DNA of 64,000 nt, taken from Bos javanicus (Eukaryota; Chordata; Mammalia; Artiodactyla; Bovidae). The stretch spans positions 434,001-498,000 of the forward strand of contig NW_026893638.1 in NCBI RefSeq assembly GCF_032452875.1. Direction: 5' to 3'. The number at the start of each line of letters is the position of its first letter. Position 1 is the stretch's first letter. Below are positions 50,421-63,438 of the stretch, one piece after another. Made by a program: the position numbers and the translations under genes. Below the pieces are notes generated by a model. It saw only the letters and a list, made by a program, of their open reading frames with translations. It did not search any database and was not told the DNA's origin.

Positions 50421-51988
50421 AGATCACGTGACTGAGCATGCACTGTTCACGTGGCTGATCATACACTGATCACGTGATGATCATGCACTGATCACTTGGA
50501 TATCATGCACTGATCACGTGGCTGATCATACACTGTTCACGTGTCTGACCATGCACTGATCACGTGGCTGATCATACACTGCTCACGTAACTGATCATGC
50601 ACTGATCACGTGGCTATCATGCACTGATCACGTGGCTGAACATGCACTGTTCACGTGGCTGATCACACACCTGTCACGTGACATATCATGCACTGATCAC
50701 GTGGCACTCATGCACTGATCACGTGGCTGATCATACTCTGCTCACGTAACTCATGCACACATCACGTGGCTATCATGCACTGCTCACGTGGCTCGTCATG
50801 GAATGATCACGTAGCAACCATATACTGGTCACGTGACTGATCATGCAAAGATCACGTAAATGATCATGCACTGTTCACGTGACTGATCATGTACTGATCA
50901 CGTGACTGATCATGCACTGATCACGTGGCTATCATGCTCTGCTCACGTGGCTGATCATGCAACGATCACGTAGCAACCATGTACTGGTCACGTGACTGAT
51001 CATGCACTGATCACGTAATTGATCCTGCACTGATCACGTGGCTCATCATGCACTGATCACGTGGCTGATCACACATGTATCACGTGACTGATCATGCACT
51101 GATCACGTGGCTCTCATGCACTGATCACGTGGCTGTCATGCACTGATCACGTGGATATCATGCACTGATCACGTGGCTGATCACACACGTATCACATGAC
51201 TGATCATGCACTGATCACGTGGCTATCATGCACTGATCACGTGGCTATCATGCACTGATCACGTGGCTGATCATGCAATGATCACGTAGCTACCATGTAC
51301 TGGTCACGTGACTGATCATGCACTGATCACGTAATTGATCATGCACTGATCACGTGGCTGATCATGCACTGATCACGTGGCTGATCATGCACTGATCACA
51401 TAACTGATCATGCACTGATCACGTGACTGATCATGCACTGATCACGTGGCTATCATGCACTGATCACGTGGCTGATCATGCACTGATCACGTGACTGATC
51501 ATGCACTGATCACGTGGCTATCATGCACTGATCACGTGGCTGATCATGCCATGATCACGCAGCTACCATGTACTGGTCACATGACTGATCATGCACTGAT
51601 CACGTGACTGATCATGCACTGATCACGTGGCTATCATGAACTACTCACGTGGCTGATCATGCAATGATCATGTAGCTACCATGTACAGGTCACGTGAATG
51701 ATCATACACCCATCAGGTGACTGATCATGCACTGATCACGTGGCTATCATGCACTGATCACGAGACTGATCATGCACTGTTCACGTCTATATCATGCACT
51801 GATCACATGACTGCCCATGCACTGATCACGTGGATGATCATACACTAATCTTGTGACAGATCATGCACTGATCACGTGGCTGATCATGCACTGATACCGT
51901 GACTGAGCATGGACTGATCACATGACTATCATGTAGTGATCACGTGACTTAATGGCGCTGATCATGTGACTGATCATGCGCTGATCAT
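50421..51988 (+). repeat. B unit of 1,835 bp
   Basis: This is canonical over most of its length. The middle (about 51320 to 51540) lacks the TGATCTCGTGTC and CTTGGCTGACATAC markers of the reference unit, which accounts for it being shorter than 1,903 bp. Confidence 0.9.
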
Positions 51989-52210
51989 GTTTGCTATCAT
52001 ACACTGATCATGTGCCTCTGGAGGCAATAAACAAAGAGCTGAGTAGGCACGAATCAAACAGTCAGCAGGCAATAATCATGGAACACAGGTGTGAGGAATC
52101 ATGCTGCTCAGCTGGCAATAATCAAGCAGCTGAGCAGGCAGGAATCGTGCAGCTCAGCTGGCAATTGTCAAGCAGATGAGCAGACAGTAATCACGCAGCT
52201 CAGCAGGCCC
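51989..52210 (+). repeat. B block 24 (short form), last short block
   Basis: This has GGAACACAGG as in B16 and B20. All six later blocks are long. Confidence 0.95.
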
Positions 52211-54927
52211 AGATCACGTGACTGAGCATGCACTGTTCACGTGGCTGATCATACACTGATCACGTGATGATCATGCACTGATCACTTGGATATCATGCAC
52301 TGATCACGTGGCTGATCATACACTGTTCACGTGTCTGACCATGCACTGATCACGTGGCTGATCATACACTGCTCACGTAACTGATCATGCACTGATCACG
52401 TGGCTATCATGCACTGATCACGTGGCTGATCATGCACTGATCACGTGGCTGATCACACATGATCACGTGACTGATCATGCACTGATCACGTGGCTATCAT
52501 GCACTGATCACGTGGCTGATCATGCACTGATCACGTGGCTATCATGCACTGATCACGTGGCTGATCATGCACTGATCACGTGACTGATCATGCACTGATC
52601 ACGTGGCTGATCATGCACTGATCACGTGACTGATCATGCACTGATCACGTGGCTGATCACACATGATCACGTGACTGATCATGCACTGATCACGTGGCTG
52701 ATCATGCACTGATCACGTGGCTGATCATGCACTGATCACGTGGCTATCATGCACTGATCACGTGGCTGATCACACACGATCACGTGACTGATCATGCACT
52801 GATCACGTGGCTATCATGCACTGATCACGTGGCTATCATGCACTGATCACGTGGCTGATCATGCAATGATCACGTAGCTACCATGTACTGGTCACGTGAC
52901 TGATCATGCACTGATCACGTGATTGATCATGCACTGATCACGTGGCTGATCATGCACTGATCACGTGGCTGATCATGCACTGATCACGTGACTGATCATG
53001 CACTGATCACGTGACTGATCATGCACTGATCACGTGGCTGATCATGCACTGATCACGTGGCTATCATGCACTGATCACGTGGCTGATCATGCACTGATCA
53101 CGCAGCTATCATGCACTGATCACGTGACTGATCATGCACTGATCACGTGGCTGATCATGCACTGATCACGTGACTGATCATGCACTGATCACGTGGCTAT
53201 CATGCACTGATCACGTGGCTGATCATGCACTGATCACGTGGCTGATCACACACTGATCACGTGACTATCATGCACTGATCACGTGACTCATGCACTGATC
53301 ACGTGGCTGATCATACACTGATCACGTGACTCATGCACTGATCACGTGGCTATCATGCACTGATCACGTGGCTGTCATGCAATGATCACGTAGCTACCAT
53401 ATACTGGTCACGTGACTGATCATGCACTGATCACGTGGCTGATCATGCACTGATCACGTGACTGATCATGCACTGATCACGTGACTGATCATGCACTGAT
53501 CACGTGGCTATCATGCACTGATCACGTGGCTGATCATGCAACTGATCACGTAGCAACCATGTACTGATCACGTGACTGATCATGCACTGATCACGTAATT
53601 GATCATGCACTGATCACGTGGCTGATCATGCACTGATCACGTGGCTGATCACACATGATCACGTGACTGATCATGCACTGATCACGTGGCTATCATGCAC
53701 TGATCACGTGGCTGTCATGCACTGATCACGTGGCTGATCATGCACTGATCACGTGACTGATCATGCACTGATCACGTGACTGATCATGCACTGATCACGT
53801 GGCTATCATGCACTGATCACGTGGCTGATCATGCAATGATCACGTAGCTACCATGTACTGGTCACGTGACTGATCATGCACTGATCACGTAATTGATCAT
53901 GCACTGATCACGTGGCTGATCATGCACTGATCACGTGGCTGATCACACATGATCACGTGACTGATCATGCACTGATCACGTGGCTCTCATGCACTGATCA
54001 CGTGGCTGTCATGCACTGATCACGTGGATATCATGCACTGATCACGTGGCTGATCACACACGTATCACATGACTGATCATGCACTGATCACGTGGCTATC
54101 ATGCACTGATCACGTGGCTATCATGCACTGATCACGTGGCTGATCAGCAATGATCACGTAGCTACCATGTACTGGTCACGTGACTGATCATGCACTGATC
54201 ACGTAATTGATCATGCACTGATCATGTGGCTGATCATGCACTGATCACGTGGCTGATCATACACTGATCACATAACTGATCATGCACTGATCACGTGACT
54301 GATCATGCACTGATCACGTGGCTATCATGCACTGATCACTTGGCTGACATACACTGATCACGTGCCTATCATGCACTGATCACGTGGCTGATCATGCACT
54401 GATCACGTGACTGATCATGCACTGATCTCGTGTCTGATCATGCACTGATCACGTGGCTATCATGCACTGCTCACGTGGCTGATCATGCCATGATCACGCA
54501 GCTACCATGTACTGGTCACATGACTGATCATGCACTGATCACGTGACTGATCATGCAGTGATCACGTGGCTATCATGCACTACTCACGTGGCTGATCATG
54601 CAATGATCATGTAGCTACCATGTACAGGTCACGTGAATGATCATACACCCATCAGGTGACTGATCATGCACTGATCACGTGGCTATCATGCACTGATCAC
54701 GAGACTGATCATGCACTGTTCACGTCTATATCATGCACTGATCACATGACTGCCCATGCACTGATCACGTGGATGATCATACACTAATCTTGTGACAGAT
54801 CATGCACTGATCACGTGGCTGATCATGCACTGATACCGTGACTGAGCATGGACTGATCACATGACTATCATGTAGTGATCACGTGACTTAATGGCGCTGA
54901 TCATGTGACTGATCATGCGCTGATCAT
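52211..54927 (+). repeat. Expanded B unit with a 1.5 kb variant-poor core
   Basis: Canonical for about 200 bp, then variant-poor from about 52410 to 53960, with faint traces of unit order (GCAGCTATC near 53103, CATATACTGG near 53398, GTAGCAACC near 53551). The canonical series resumes with GGCTCTCATGC and GGATATCATGC. Spacing is 2,939 bp. Confidence 0.9.
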
Positions 54928-55194
54928 GTTTGCTATCATACACTGATCATGTGCCTCTGGAGGCAATAAACAAAGAGCTGAGTAGGCACGAATCAAACAG
55001 TCAGCAGGCAATAATCATGGAACTCAGGTGTGAGGAATCATGCTGCTCAGCTGGCAATAATCAAGCAGCTGAGCAGGCAGGAATTACGCAGCACAGCTGG
55101 CAATTGTCAAGCAGATGACAGGCAGGAATCGTGCAGCTCAGCTGGCAATTGTCAAGCAGATGAGCAGACAGTAATCACGCAGCTCAGCAGGCCC
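54928..55194 (+). repeat. B block 25 (long form, consensus)
   Basis: This is the first block of triplet copy 1 and appears identical to B12. It follows the expanded unit that ends the short-block region. Confidence 0.96.
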
Positions 55195-56808
55195 AGATCA
55201 CGTGACTGAGCATGCACTGTTCACGTGGCTGATCATACACTGATCACGTGATGATCATGCACTGATCACTTGGATATCATGCACTGATCACGTGGCTGAT
55301 CATACACTGTTCACGTGTCTGACCATGCACTGATCACGTGGCTGATCATACACTGCTCACGTAACTGATCATGCACTGATCACGTGGCTATCATGCACTG
55401 ATCACGTGGCTGAACATGCACTGTTCACGTGGCTGATCACACACCTGTCACGTGACATATCATGCACTGATCACGTGGCACTCATGCACTGATCACGTGG
55501 CTGATCATACTCTGCTCACGTAACTCATGCACACATCACGTGGCTATCATGCACTGCTCACGTGGCTCGTCATGGAATGATCACGTAGCAACCATATACT
55601 GGTAACGTGACTGATCATGCAAAGATCACGTAAATGATCATGCACTGTTCACGTGACTGATCATGTACTGATCACGTGACTGATCATGCACTGATCACGT
55701 GGCTATCATGCTCTGCTCACGTGGCTGATCATGCAACGATCACGTAGCAACCATGTACTGGTCACGTGACTGATCATGCACTGATCACGTAATTGATCCT
55801 GCACTGATCACGTGGCTCATCATGCACTGATCACGTGGCTGATCACACATGTATCACGTGACTGATCATGCACTGATCACGTGGCTCTCATGCACTGATC
55901 ACGTGGCTGTCATGCACTGATCACGTGGATATCATGCACTGATCACGTGGCTGATCACACACGTATCACATGACTGATCATGCACTGATCACGTGGCTAT
56001 CATGCACTGATCACGTGGCTGATCATGCAATGATCACGTAGCTACCATGTACTGGTCACGTGACTGATCATGCACTGATCACGTAATTGATCATGCACTG
56101 ATCATGTGGCTGATCATGCACTGATCACGTGGCTGATCATGCACTGATCACATAACTGATCATGCACTGATCACGTGACTGATCATGCACTGATCACGTG
56201 GCTATCATGCACTGATCACTTGGCTGACATACACTGATCACGTGCCTGATCATGCACTGATCACGTGGCTGATCATGCACTGATCACGTGACTGATCATG
56301 CACTGATCACGTGTCTGATCATGCACTGATCACGTGGCTATCATGCACTGCTCACGTGGCTGATCATGCCATGATCACGCAGCTACCATGTACTGGTCAC
56401 ATGACTGATCATGCACTGATCACGTGACTGATCATGCAGTGATCACGTGGCTATCATGCACTACTCACGTGGCTGATCATGCAATGATCATGTAGCTACC
56501 ATGTACAGGTCACGTGAATGATCATACACCCATCAGGTGACTGATCATGCACTGATCACGTGGCTATCATGCACTGATCACGAGACTGATCATGCACTGT
56601 TCACGTCTATATCATGCACTGATCACATGACTGCCCGTGCACTGATCACGTGGATGATCATACACTAATCTTGTGACAGATCATGCACTGATCACGTGGC
56701 TGATCATGCACTGATACCGTGACTGAGCATGGACTGATCACATGACTATCATGTAGTGATCACGTGACTTAATGGCGCTGATCATGTGACTGATCATGCG
56801 CTGATCAT
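55195..56808 (+). repeat. Triplet unit 1 (1,881 bp with block)
   Basis: This is a full canonical unit with the private TACTGGTAACGTGAC. It is 22 bp shorter than its partner at 60268, consistent with one fewer GGCTATCATGC monomer near 56000. Confidence 0.91.
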
Positions 56809-57075
56809 GTTTGCTATCATACACTGATCATGTGCCTCTGGAGGCAATAAACAAAGAGCTGAGTAGGCACGAATCAAACAGTCAGCAGGCAATAATCATG
56901 GAACTCAGGTGTGAGGAATCATGCTGCTCAGCTGGCAATAATCAAGCAGCTGAGCAGGCAGGAATTACGCAGCACAGCTGGCAATTGTCAAGCAGATGAC
57001 AGGCAGGAATCGTGCAGCTCAGCTGGCAATTGTCAAGCAGATGAGCAGACAGTAATCACGCAGCTCAGCAGGCCC
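56809..57075 (+). repeat. B block 26 (long form, consensus)
   Basis: This is the block of the deleted unit in triplet copy 1. The block itself is unaffected by the deletion. Confidence 0.96.
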
Positions 57076-58075
57076 AGATCACGTGACTGAGCATGCACTG
57101 TTCACGTGGCTGATCATACACTGATCACGTGATGATCATGCACTGATCACTTGGATATCATGCACTGATCACGTGGCTGATCATACACTGTTCACGTGTC
57201 TGACCATGCACTGATCACGTGGCTGATCATACACTGCTCACGTAACTGATCATGCACTGATCACGTGGCTATCATGCACTGATCACGTGGCTGATCATGC
57301 ACTGATCACGTGGCTGATCATGCACTGATCACGTGACTGATCATGCACTGATCACGTGGCACTCATGCACTGATCACGTGGCTGATCATACACTGATCAC
57401 GTAACTCATGCACACATCACGTGGCTATCATGCACTGATCACGTGGCTGTCATGCATGATCACGTAGCAACCATATACTGGTCACGTGACTGATCATGCA
57501 CTGATCACGTAAATGATCATGCACTGATCACGTGACTGATCATGCACTGATCACGTGACTGATCATGCACTGATCACGTGTCTGATCATGCACTGATCAC
57601 GTGGCTATCATGCACTGCTCACGTGGCTGATCATGCCATGATCACGCAGCTACCATGTACTGGTCACATGACTGATCATGCACTGATCACGTGACTGATC
57701 ATGCACTGATCACGTGGCTATCATGCACTACTCACGTGGCTGATCATGCAATGATCATGTAGCTACCATGTACAGGTCACGTGAATGATCATACACCCAT
57801 CAGGTGACTGATCATGCACTGATCACGTGGCTATCATGCACTGATCACGAGACTGATCATGCACTGATCACGTCTATATCATGCACTGATCACATGACTG
57901 CCCATGCACTGATCACGTGGATGATCATACACTAATCTTGTGACAGATCATGCACTGATCACGTGGCTGATCATGCACTGATACCGTGACTGAGCATGGA
58001 CTGATCACATGACTATCATGTAGTGATCACGTGACTTAATGGCGCTGATCATGTGACTGATCATGCGCTGATCAT
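57076..58075 (+). repeat. Triplet unit 2 (1,267 bp), internal deletion
   Basis: Marker order jumps from CGTAAATGATC (about 57508) to GTGTCTGATCATGC (about 57580) through a few uniform monomers. The GTAGCAACCATGTAC, AATTGATCCTG, CACACATGTATC and CACACACGTATC markers are missing. The partner at 62171 has the same junction. Confidence 0.91.
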
Positions 58076-58342
58076 GTTTGCTATCATACACTGATCATGT
58101 GCCTCTGGAGGCAATAAACAAAGAGCTGAGTAGGCACGAATCAAACAGTCAGCAGGCAATAATCATGGAACTCAGGTGTGAGGAATCATGCTGCTCAGCT
58201 GGCAATAATCAAGCAGCTGAGCAGGCAGGAATTACGCAGCACAGCTGGCAATTGTCAAGCAGATGACAGGCAGGAATCGTGCAGCTCAGCTGGCAATTGT
58301 CAAGCAGATGAGCAGACAGTAATCACGCAGCTCAGCAGGCCC
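58076..58342 (+). repeat. B block 27 (long form, consensus)
   Basis: This is the third block of triplet copy 1. Its partner is B30, 5,096 bp away. Confidence 0.96.
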
Positions 58343-60000
58343 AGATCACGTGACTGAGCATGCACTGTTCACGTGGCTGATCATACACTGATCACGTGAT
58401 GATCATGCACTGATCACTTGGATATCATGCACTGATCACGTGGCTGATCATACACTGTTCACGTGTCTGACCATGCACTGATCACGTGGCTGATCATACA
58501 CTGCTCACGTAACTGATCATGCACTGATCACGTGGCTATCATGCACTGATCACGTGGCTGAACATGCACTGTTCACGTGGCTGATCACACACCTGTCACG
58601 TGACATATCATGCACTGATCACGTGGCACTCATGCACTGATCACGTGGCTGATCATACTCTGCTCACGTAACTCATGCACACATCACGTGGCTATCATGC
58701 ACTGCTCACGTGGCTCGTCATGGAATGATCACGTAGCAACCATATACTGGTCACGTGACTGATCATGCAAAGATCACGTAAATGATCATGCACTGTTCAC
58801 GTGACTGATCATGTACTGATCACGTGACTGATCATGCACTGATCACGTGGCTATCATGCTCTGCTCACGTGGCTGATCATGCAACGATCACGTAGCAACC
58901 ATGTACTGGTCACGTGACTGATCATGCACTGATCACGTAATTGATCCTGCACTGATCACGTGGCTCATCATGCACTGATCACGTGGCTGATCACACATGT
59001 ATCACGTGACTGATCATGCACTGATCACGTGGCTCTCATGCACTGATCACGTGGCTGTCATGCACTGATCACGTGGATATCATGCACTGATCACGTGGCT
59101 GATCACACACGTATCACATGACTGATCATGCACTGATCACGTGGCTATCATGCACTGATCACGTGGCTGATCATGCAATGATCACGTAGCTACCATGTAC
59201 TGGTCACGTGACTGATCATGCACTGATCACGTAATTGATCATGCACTGATCACGTGGCTGATCATGCACTGATCACGTGGCTGATCATACACTGATCACA
59301 TAACTGATCATGCACTGATCACGTGACTGATCATGCACTGATCACGTGGCTATCATGCACTGATCACTTGGCTGACATACACTGATCACGTGCCTGGTCA
59401 TGCACTGATCACGTGGCTGATCATGCACTGATCACGTGACTGATCATGCACTGATCACGTGTCTGATCATGCACTGATCACGTGGCTGATCATGCACTGA
59501 TCACGTGACTCATGCACTGATCACGTGGCTATCATGCACTGCTCACGTGGCTGATCATGCAATGATCACGTAGCTACCATGTACTGGTCACGTGACTGAT
59601 CATGCACTGATCACGTGACTGATCATGCACTGATCACGTGGCTGATCATGCACTGATCACGTGACTGATCATGCACTGATCACGTGACTGATCATGCACT
59701 GATCACGTGGCTATCATGCACTGATCACGTGGCTGATCATGCACTGATCACGTGGCTATCATGCACTGATCACGTGACTGATCATGCACTGTTCACGTCT
59801 ATATCATGCACTGATCACATGACTGCCCATGCACTGATCACGTGGATGATCATACACTAATCTTGTGACAGATCATGCACTGATCACGTGGCTGATCATG
59901 CACTGATACCGTGACTGAGCATGGACTGATCACATGACTATCATGTAGTGATCACGTGACTTAATGGCGCTGATCATGTGACTGATCATGCGCTGATCAT
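58343..60000 (+). repeat. Triplet unit 3 (1,925 bp)
   Basis: Canonical to about 59460. A uniform patch (about 59465 to 59770) then replaces the CATGTACAGG and CACCCATC markers before the leader. Its partner from 63439 is cut by the window end, so the match can be checked only over the first 560 bp, where it holds. Confidence 0.9.
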
Positions 60001-60267
60001 GTTTGCTATCATACACTGATCATGTGCCTCTGGAGGCAATAAACAAAGAGCTGAGTAGGCACGAATCAAACAGTCAGCAGGCAATAATCATGGAACTCAG
60101 GTGTGAGGAATCATGCTGCTCAGCTGGCAATAATCAAGCAGCTGAGCAGGCAGGAATTACGCAGCACAGCTGGCAATTGTCAAGCAGATGACAGGCAGGA
60201 ATCGTGCAGCTCAGCTGGCAATTGTCAAGCAGATGAGCAGACAGTAATCACGCAGCTCAGCAGGCCC
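60001..60267 (+). repeat. B block 28 (long form, consensus)
   Basis: This is the first block of triplet copy 2 and the partner of B25, 5,073 bp upstream. Confidence 0.96.
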
Positions 60268-61903
60268 AGATCACGTGACTGAGCATGCACTGTTCACGTG
60301 GCTGATCATACACTGATCACGTGATGATCATGCACTGATCACTTGGATATCATGCACTGATCACGTGGCTGATCATACACTGTTCACGTGTCTGACCATG
60401 CACTGATCACGTGGCTGATCATACACTGCTCACGTAACTGATCATGCACTGATCACGTGGCTATCATGCACTGATCACGTGGCTGAACATGCACTGTTCA
60501 CGTGGCTGATCACACACCTGTCACGTGACATATCATGCACTGATCACGTGGCACTCATGCACTGATCACGTGGCTGATCATACTCTGCTCACGTAACTCA
60601 TGCACACATCACGTGGCTATCATGCACTGCTCACGTGGCTCGTCATGGAATGATTACGTAGCAACCATATACTGGTAACGTGACTGATCATGCAAAGATC
60701 ACGTAAATGATCATGCACTGTTCACGTGACTGATCATGTACTGATCACGTGACTGATCATGCACTGATCACGTGGCTATCATGCTCTGCTCACGTGGCTG
60801 ATCATGCAACGATCACGTAGCAACCATGTACTGGTCACGTGACTGATCATGCACTGATCACGTAATTGATCCTGCACTGATCACGTGGCTCATCATGCAC
60901 TGATCACGTGGCTGATCACACATGTATCACGTGACTGATCATGCACTGATCACGTGGCTCTCATGCACTGATCACGTGGCTGTCATGCACTGATCACGTG
61001 GATATCATGCACTGATCACGTGGCTGATCACACACGTATCACATGACTGATCATGCACTGATCACGTGGCTATCATGCACTGATCACGTGGCTATCATGC
61101 ACTGATCACGTGGCTGATCAGGCAATGATCACGTAGCTACCATGTACTGGTCACGTGACTGATCATGCACTGATCACGTAATTGATCATGCACTGATCAT
61201 GTGGCTGATCATGCACTGATCACGTGGCTGATCATACACTGATCACATAACTGATCATGCACTGATCACGTGACTGATCATGCACTGATCACGTGGCTAT
61301 CATGCACTGATCACTTGGCTGGACATACACTGATCACGTGCCTGTCATGCACTGATCACGTGGCTGATCATGCACTGATCACGTGACTGATCATGCACTG
61401 ATCACGTGTCTGATCATGCACTGATCACGTGGCTATCATGCACTGCTCACGTGGCTGATCATGCCATGATCACGCAGCTACCATGTACTGGTCACATGAC
61501 TGATCATGCACTGATCACGTGACTGATCATGCAGTGATCACGTGGCTATCATGCACTACTCACGTGGCTGATCATGCAATGATCATGTAGCTACCATGTA
61601 CAGGTCACGTGAATGATCATACACGCATCAGGTGACTGATCATGCACTGATCACGTGGCTATCATGCACTGATCACGAGACTGATCATGCACTGATCACG
61701 TCTATATCATGCACTGATCACATGACTGCCCATGCACTGATCACGTGGATGATCATACACTAATCTTGTGACAGATCATGCACTGATCACGTGGCTGATC
61801 ATGCACTGATACCGTGACTGAGCATGGACTGATCACATGACTATCATGTAGTGATCACGTGACTTAATGGCGCTGATCATGTGACTGATCATGCGCTGAT
61901 CAT
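60268..61903 (+). repeat. Triplet unit 1, second copy (1,903 bp)
   Basis: This is a full canonical unit with TACTGGTAACGTGAC and private GGAATGATTACGTAGC (near 60648) and CACGCATCAGG (near 61623). It keeps GGCTGATCAGGCAATG and TTGGCTGGACATAC, older states also present in the first 20 kb. Confidence 0.91.
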
Positions 61904-62170
61904 GTTTGCTATCATACACTGATCATGTGCCTCTGGAGGCAATAAACAAAGAGCTGAGTAGGCACGAATCAAACAGTCAGCAGGCAATAATCATGGAACT
62001 CAGGTGTGAGGAATCATGCTGCTCAGCTGGCAATAATCAAGCAGCTGAGCAGGCAGGAATTACGCAGCACAGCTGGCAATTGTCAAGCAGATGACAGGCA
62101 GGAATCGTGCAGCTCAGCTGGCAATTGTCAAGCAGATGAGCAGACAGTAATCACGCAGCTCAGCAGGCCC
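61904..62170 (+). repeat. B block 29 (long form, consensus)
   Basis: This is the partner of B26, 5,095 bp upstream. Confidence 0.96.
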
Positions 62171-63171
62171 AGATCACGTGACTGAGCATGCACTGTTCAC
62201 GTGGCTGATCATACACTGATCACGTGATGATCATGCACTGATCACTTGGATATCATGCACTGATCACGTGGCTGATCATACACTGTTCACGTGTCTGACC
62301 ATGCACTGATCACGTGGCTGATCATACACTGCTCACGTAACTGATCATGCACTGATCACGTGGCTATCATGCACTGATCACGTGGCTGAACATGCACTGT
62401 TCACGTGGCTGATCATGCACTGATCACGTGACTGATCATGCACTGATCACGTGGCACTCATGCACTGATCACGTGGCTGATCATACTCTGCTCACGTAAC
62501 TCATGCACACATCACGTGGCTATCATGCACTGCTCACGTGGCTCGTCATGGATGATCACGTAGCAACCATATACTGGTCACGTGACTGATCATGCACTGA
62601 TCACGTAAATGATCATGCACTGATCACGTGACTGATCATGCACTGATCACGTGACTGATCATGCACTGATCACGTGTCTGATCATGCACTGATCACGTGG
62701 CTATCATGCACTGCTCACGTGGCTGATCATGCCATGATCACGCAGCTACCATGTACTGGTCACATGACTGATCATGCACTGATCACGTGACTGATCATGC
62801 ACTGATCACGTGGCTATCATGCACTACTCACGTGGCTGATCATGCAATGATCATGTAGCTACCATGTACAGGTCACGTGAATTATCATACACCCATCAGG
62901 TGACTGATCATGCACTGATCACGTGGCTATCATGCACTGATCACGAGACTGATCATGCACTGATCACGTCTATATCATGCACTGATCACATGACTGCCCA
63001 TGCACTGATCACGTGGATGATCATACACTAATCTTGTGACAGATCATGCACTGATCACGTGGCTGATCATGCACTGATACCGTGACTGAGCATGGACTGA
63101 TCACATGAGTATCATGTAGTGATCACGTGACTTAATGGCGCTGATCATGTGACTGATCATGCGCTGATCAT
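62171..63171 (+). repeat. Triplet unit 2, second copy (1,268 bp), same deletion
   Basis: This has the same jump from CGTAAATGATC to GTGTCTGATCATGC as 57076 to 58075. Private changes are GTGAATTATCATAC (near 62878) and CATGAGTATCATG in the leader. Confidence 0.91.
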
Positions 63172-63438
63172 GTTTGCTATCATACACTGATCATGTGCCT
63201 CTGGAGGCAATAAACAAAGAGCTGAGTAGGCACGAATCAAACAGTCAGCAGGCAATAATCATGGAACTCAGGTGTGAGGAATCATGCTGCTCAGCTGGCA
63301 ATAATCAAGCAGCTGAGCAGGCAGGAATTACGCAGCACAGCTGGCAATTGTCAAGCAGATGACAGGCAGGAATCGTGCAGCTCAGCTGGCAATTGTCAAG
63401 CAGATGAGCAGACAGTAATCACGCAGCTCAGCAGGCCC
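63172..63438 (+). repeat. B block 30 (long form, consensus)
   Basis: This is the last block in the window and the partner of B27, 5,096 bp upstream. It appears unchanged from B12. Confidence 0.96.

Larger units (their letters stand above)
54928..60000 (+). repeat. Triplet higher-order repeat, copy 1 (5.07 kb)
   Basis: Three consecutive units with long blocks have spacings 1,881, 1,267 and 1,925 bp. The next three blocks start the same series again (1,903, 1,268 and beyond). Corresponding blocks are 5,073, 5,095 and 5,096 bp apart. A private change, TACTGGTAACGTGAC, occurs in the first unit of each triplet (near 55603 and 60669). The middle unit of each has the same internal loss of about 0.63 kb. 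Confidence 0.88.
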
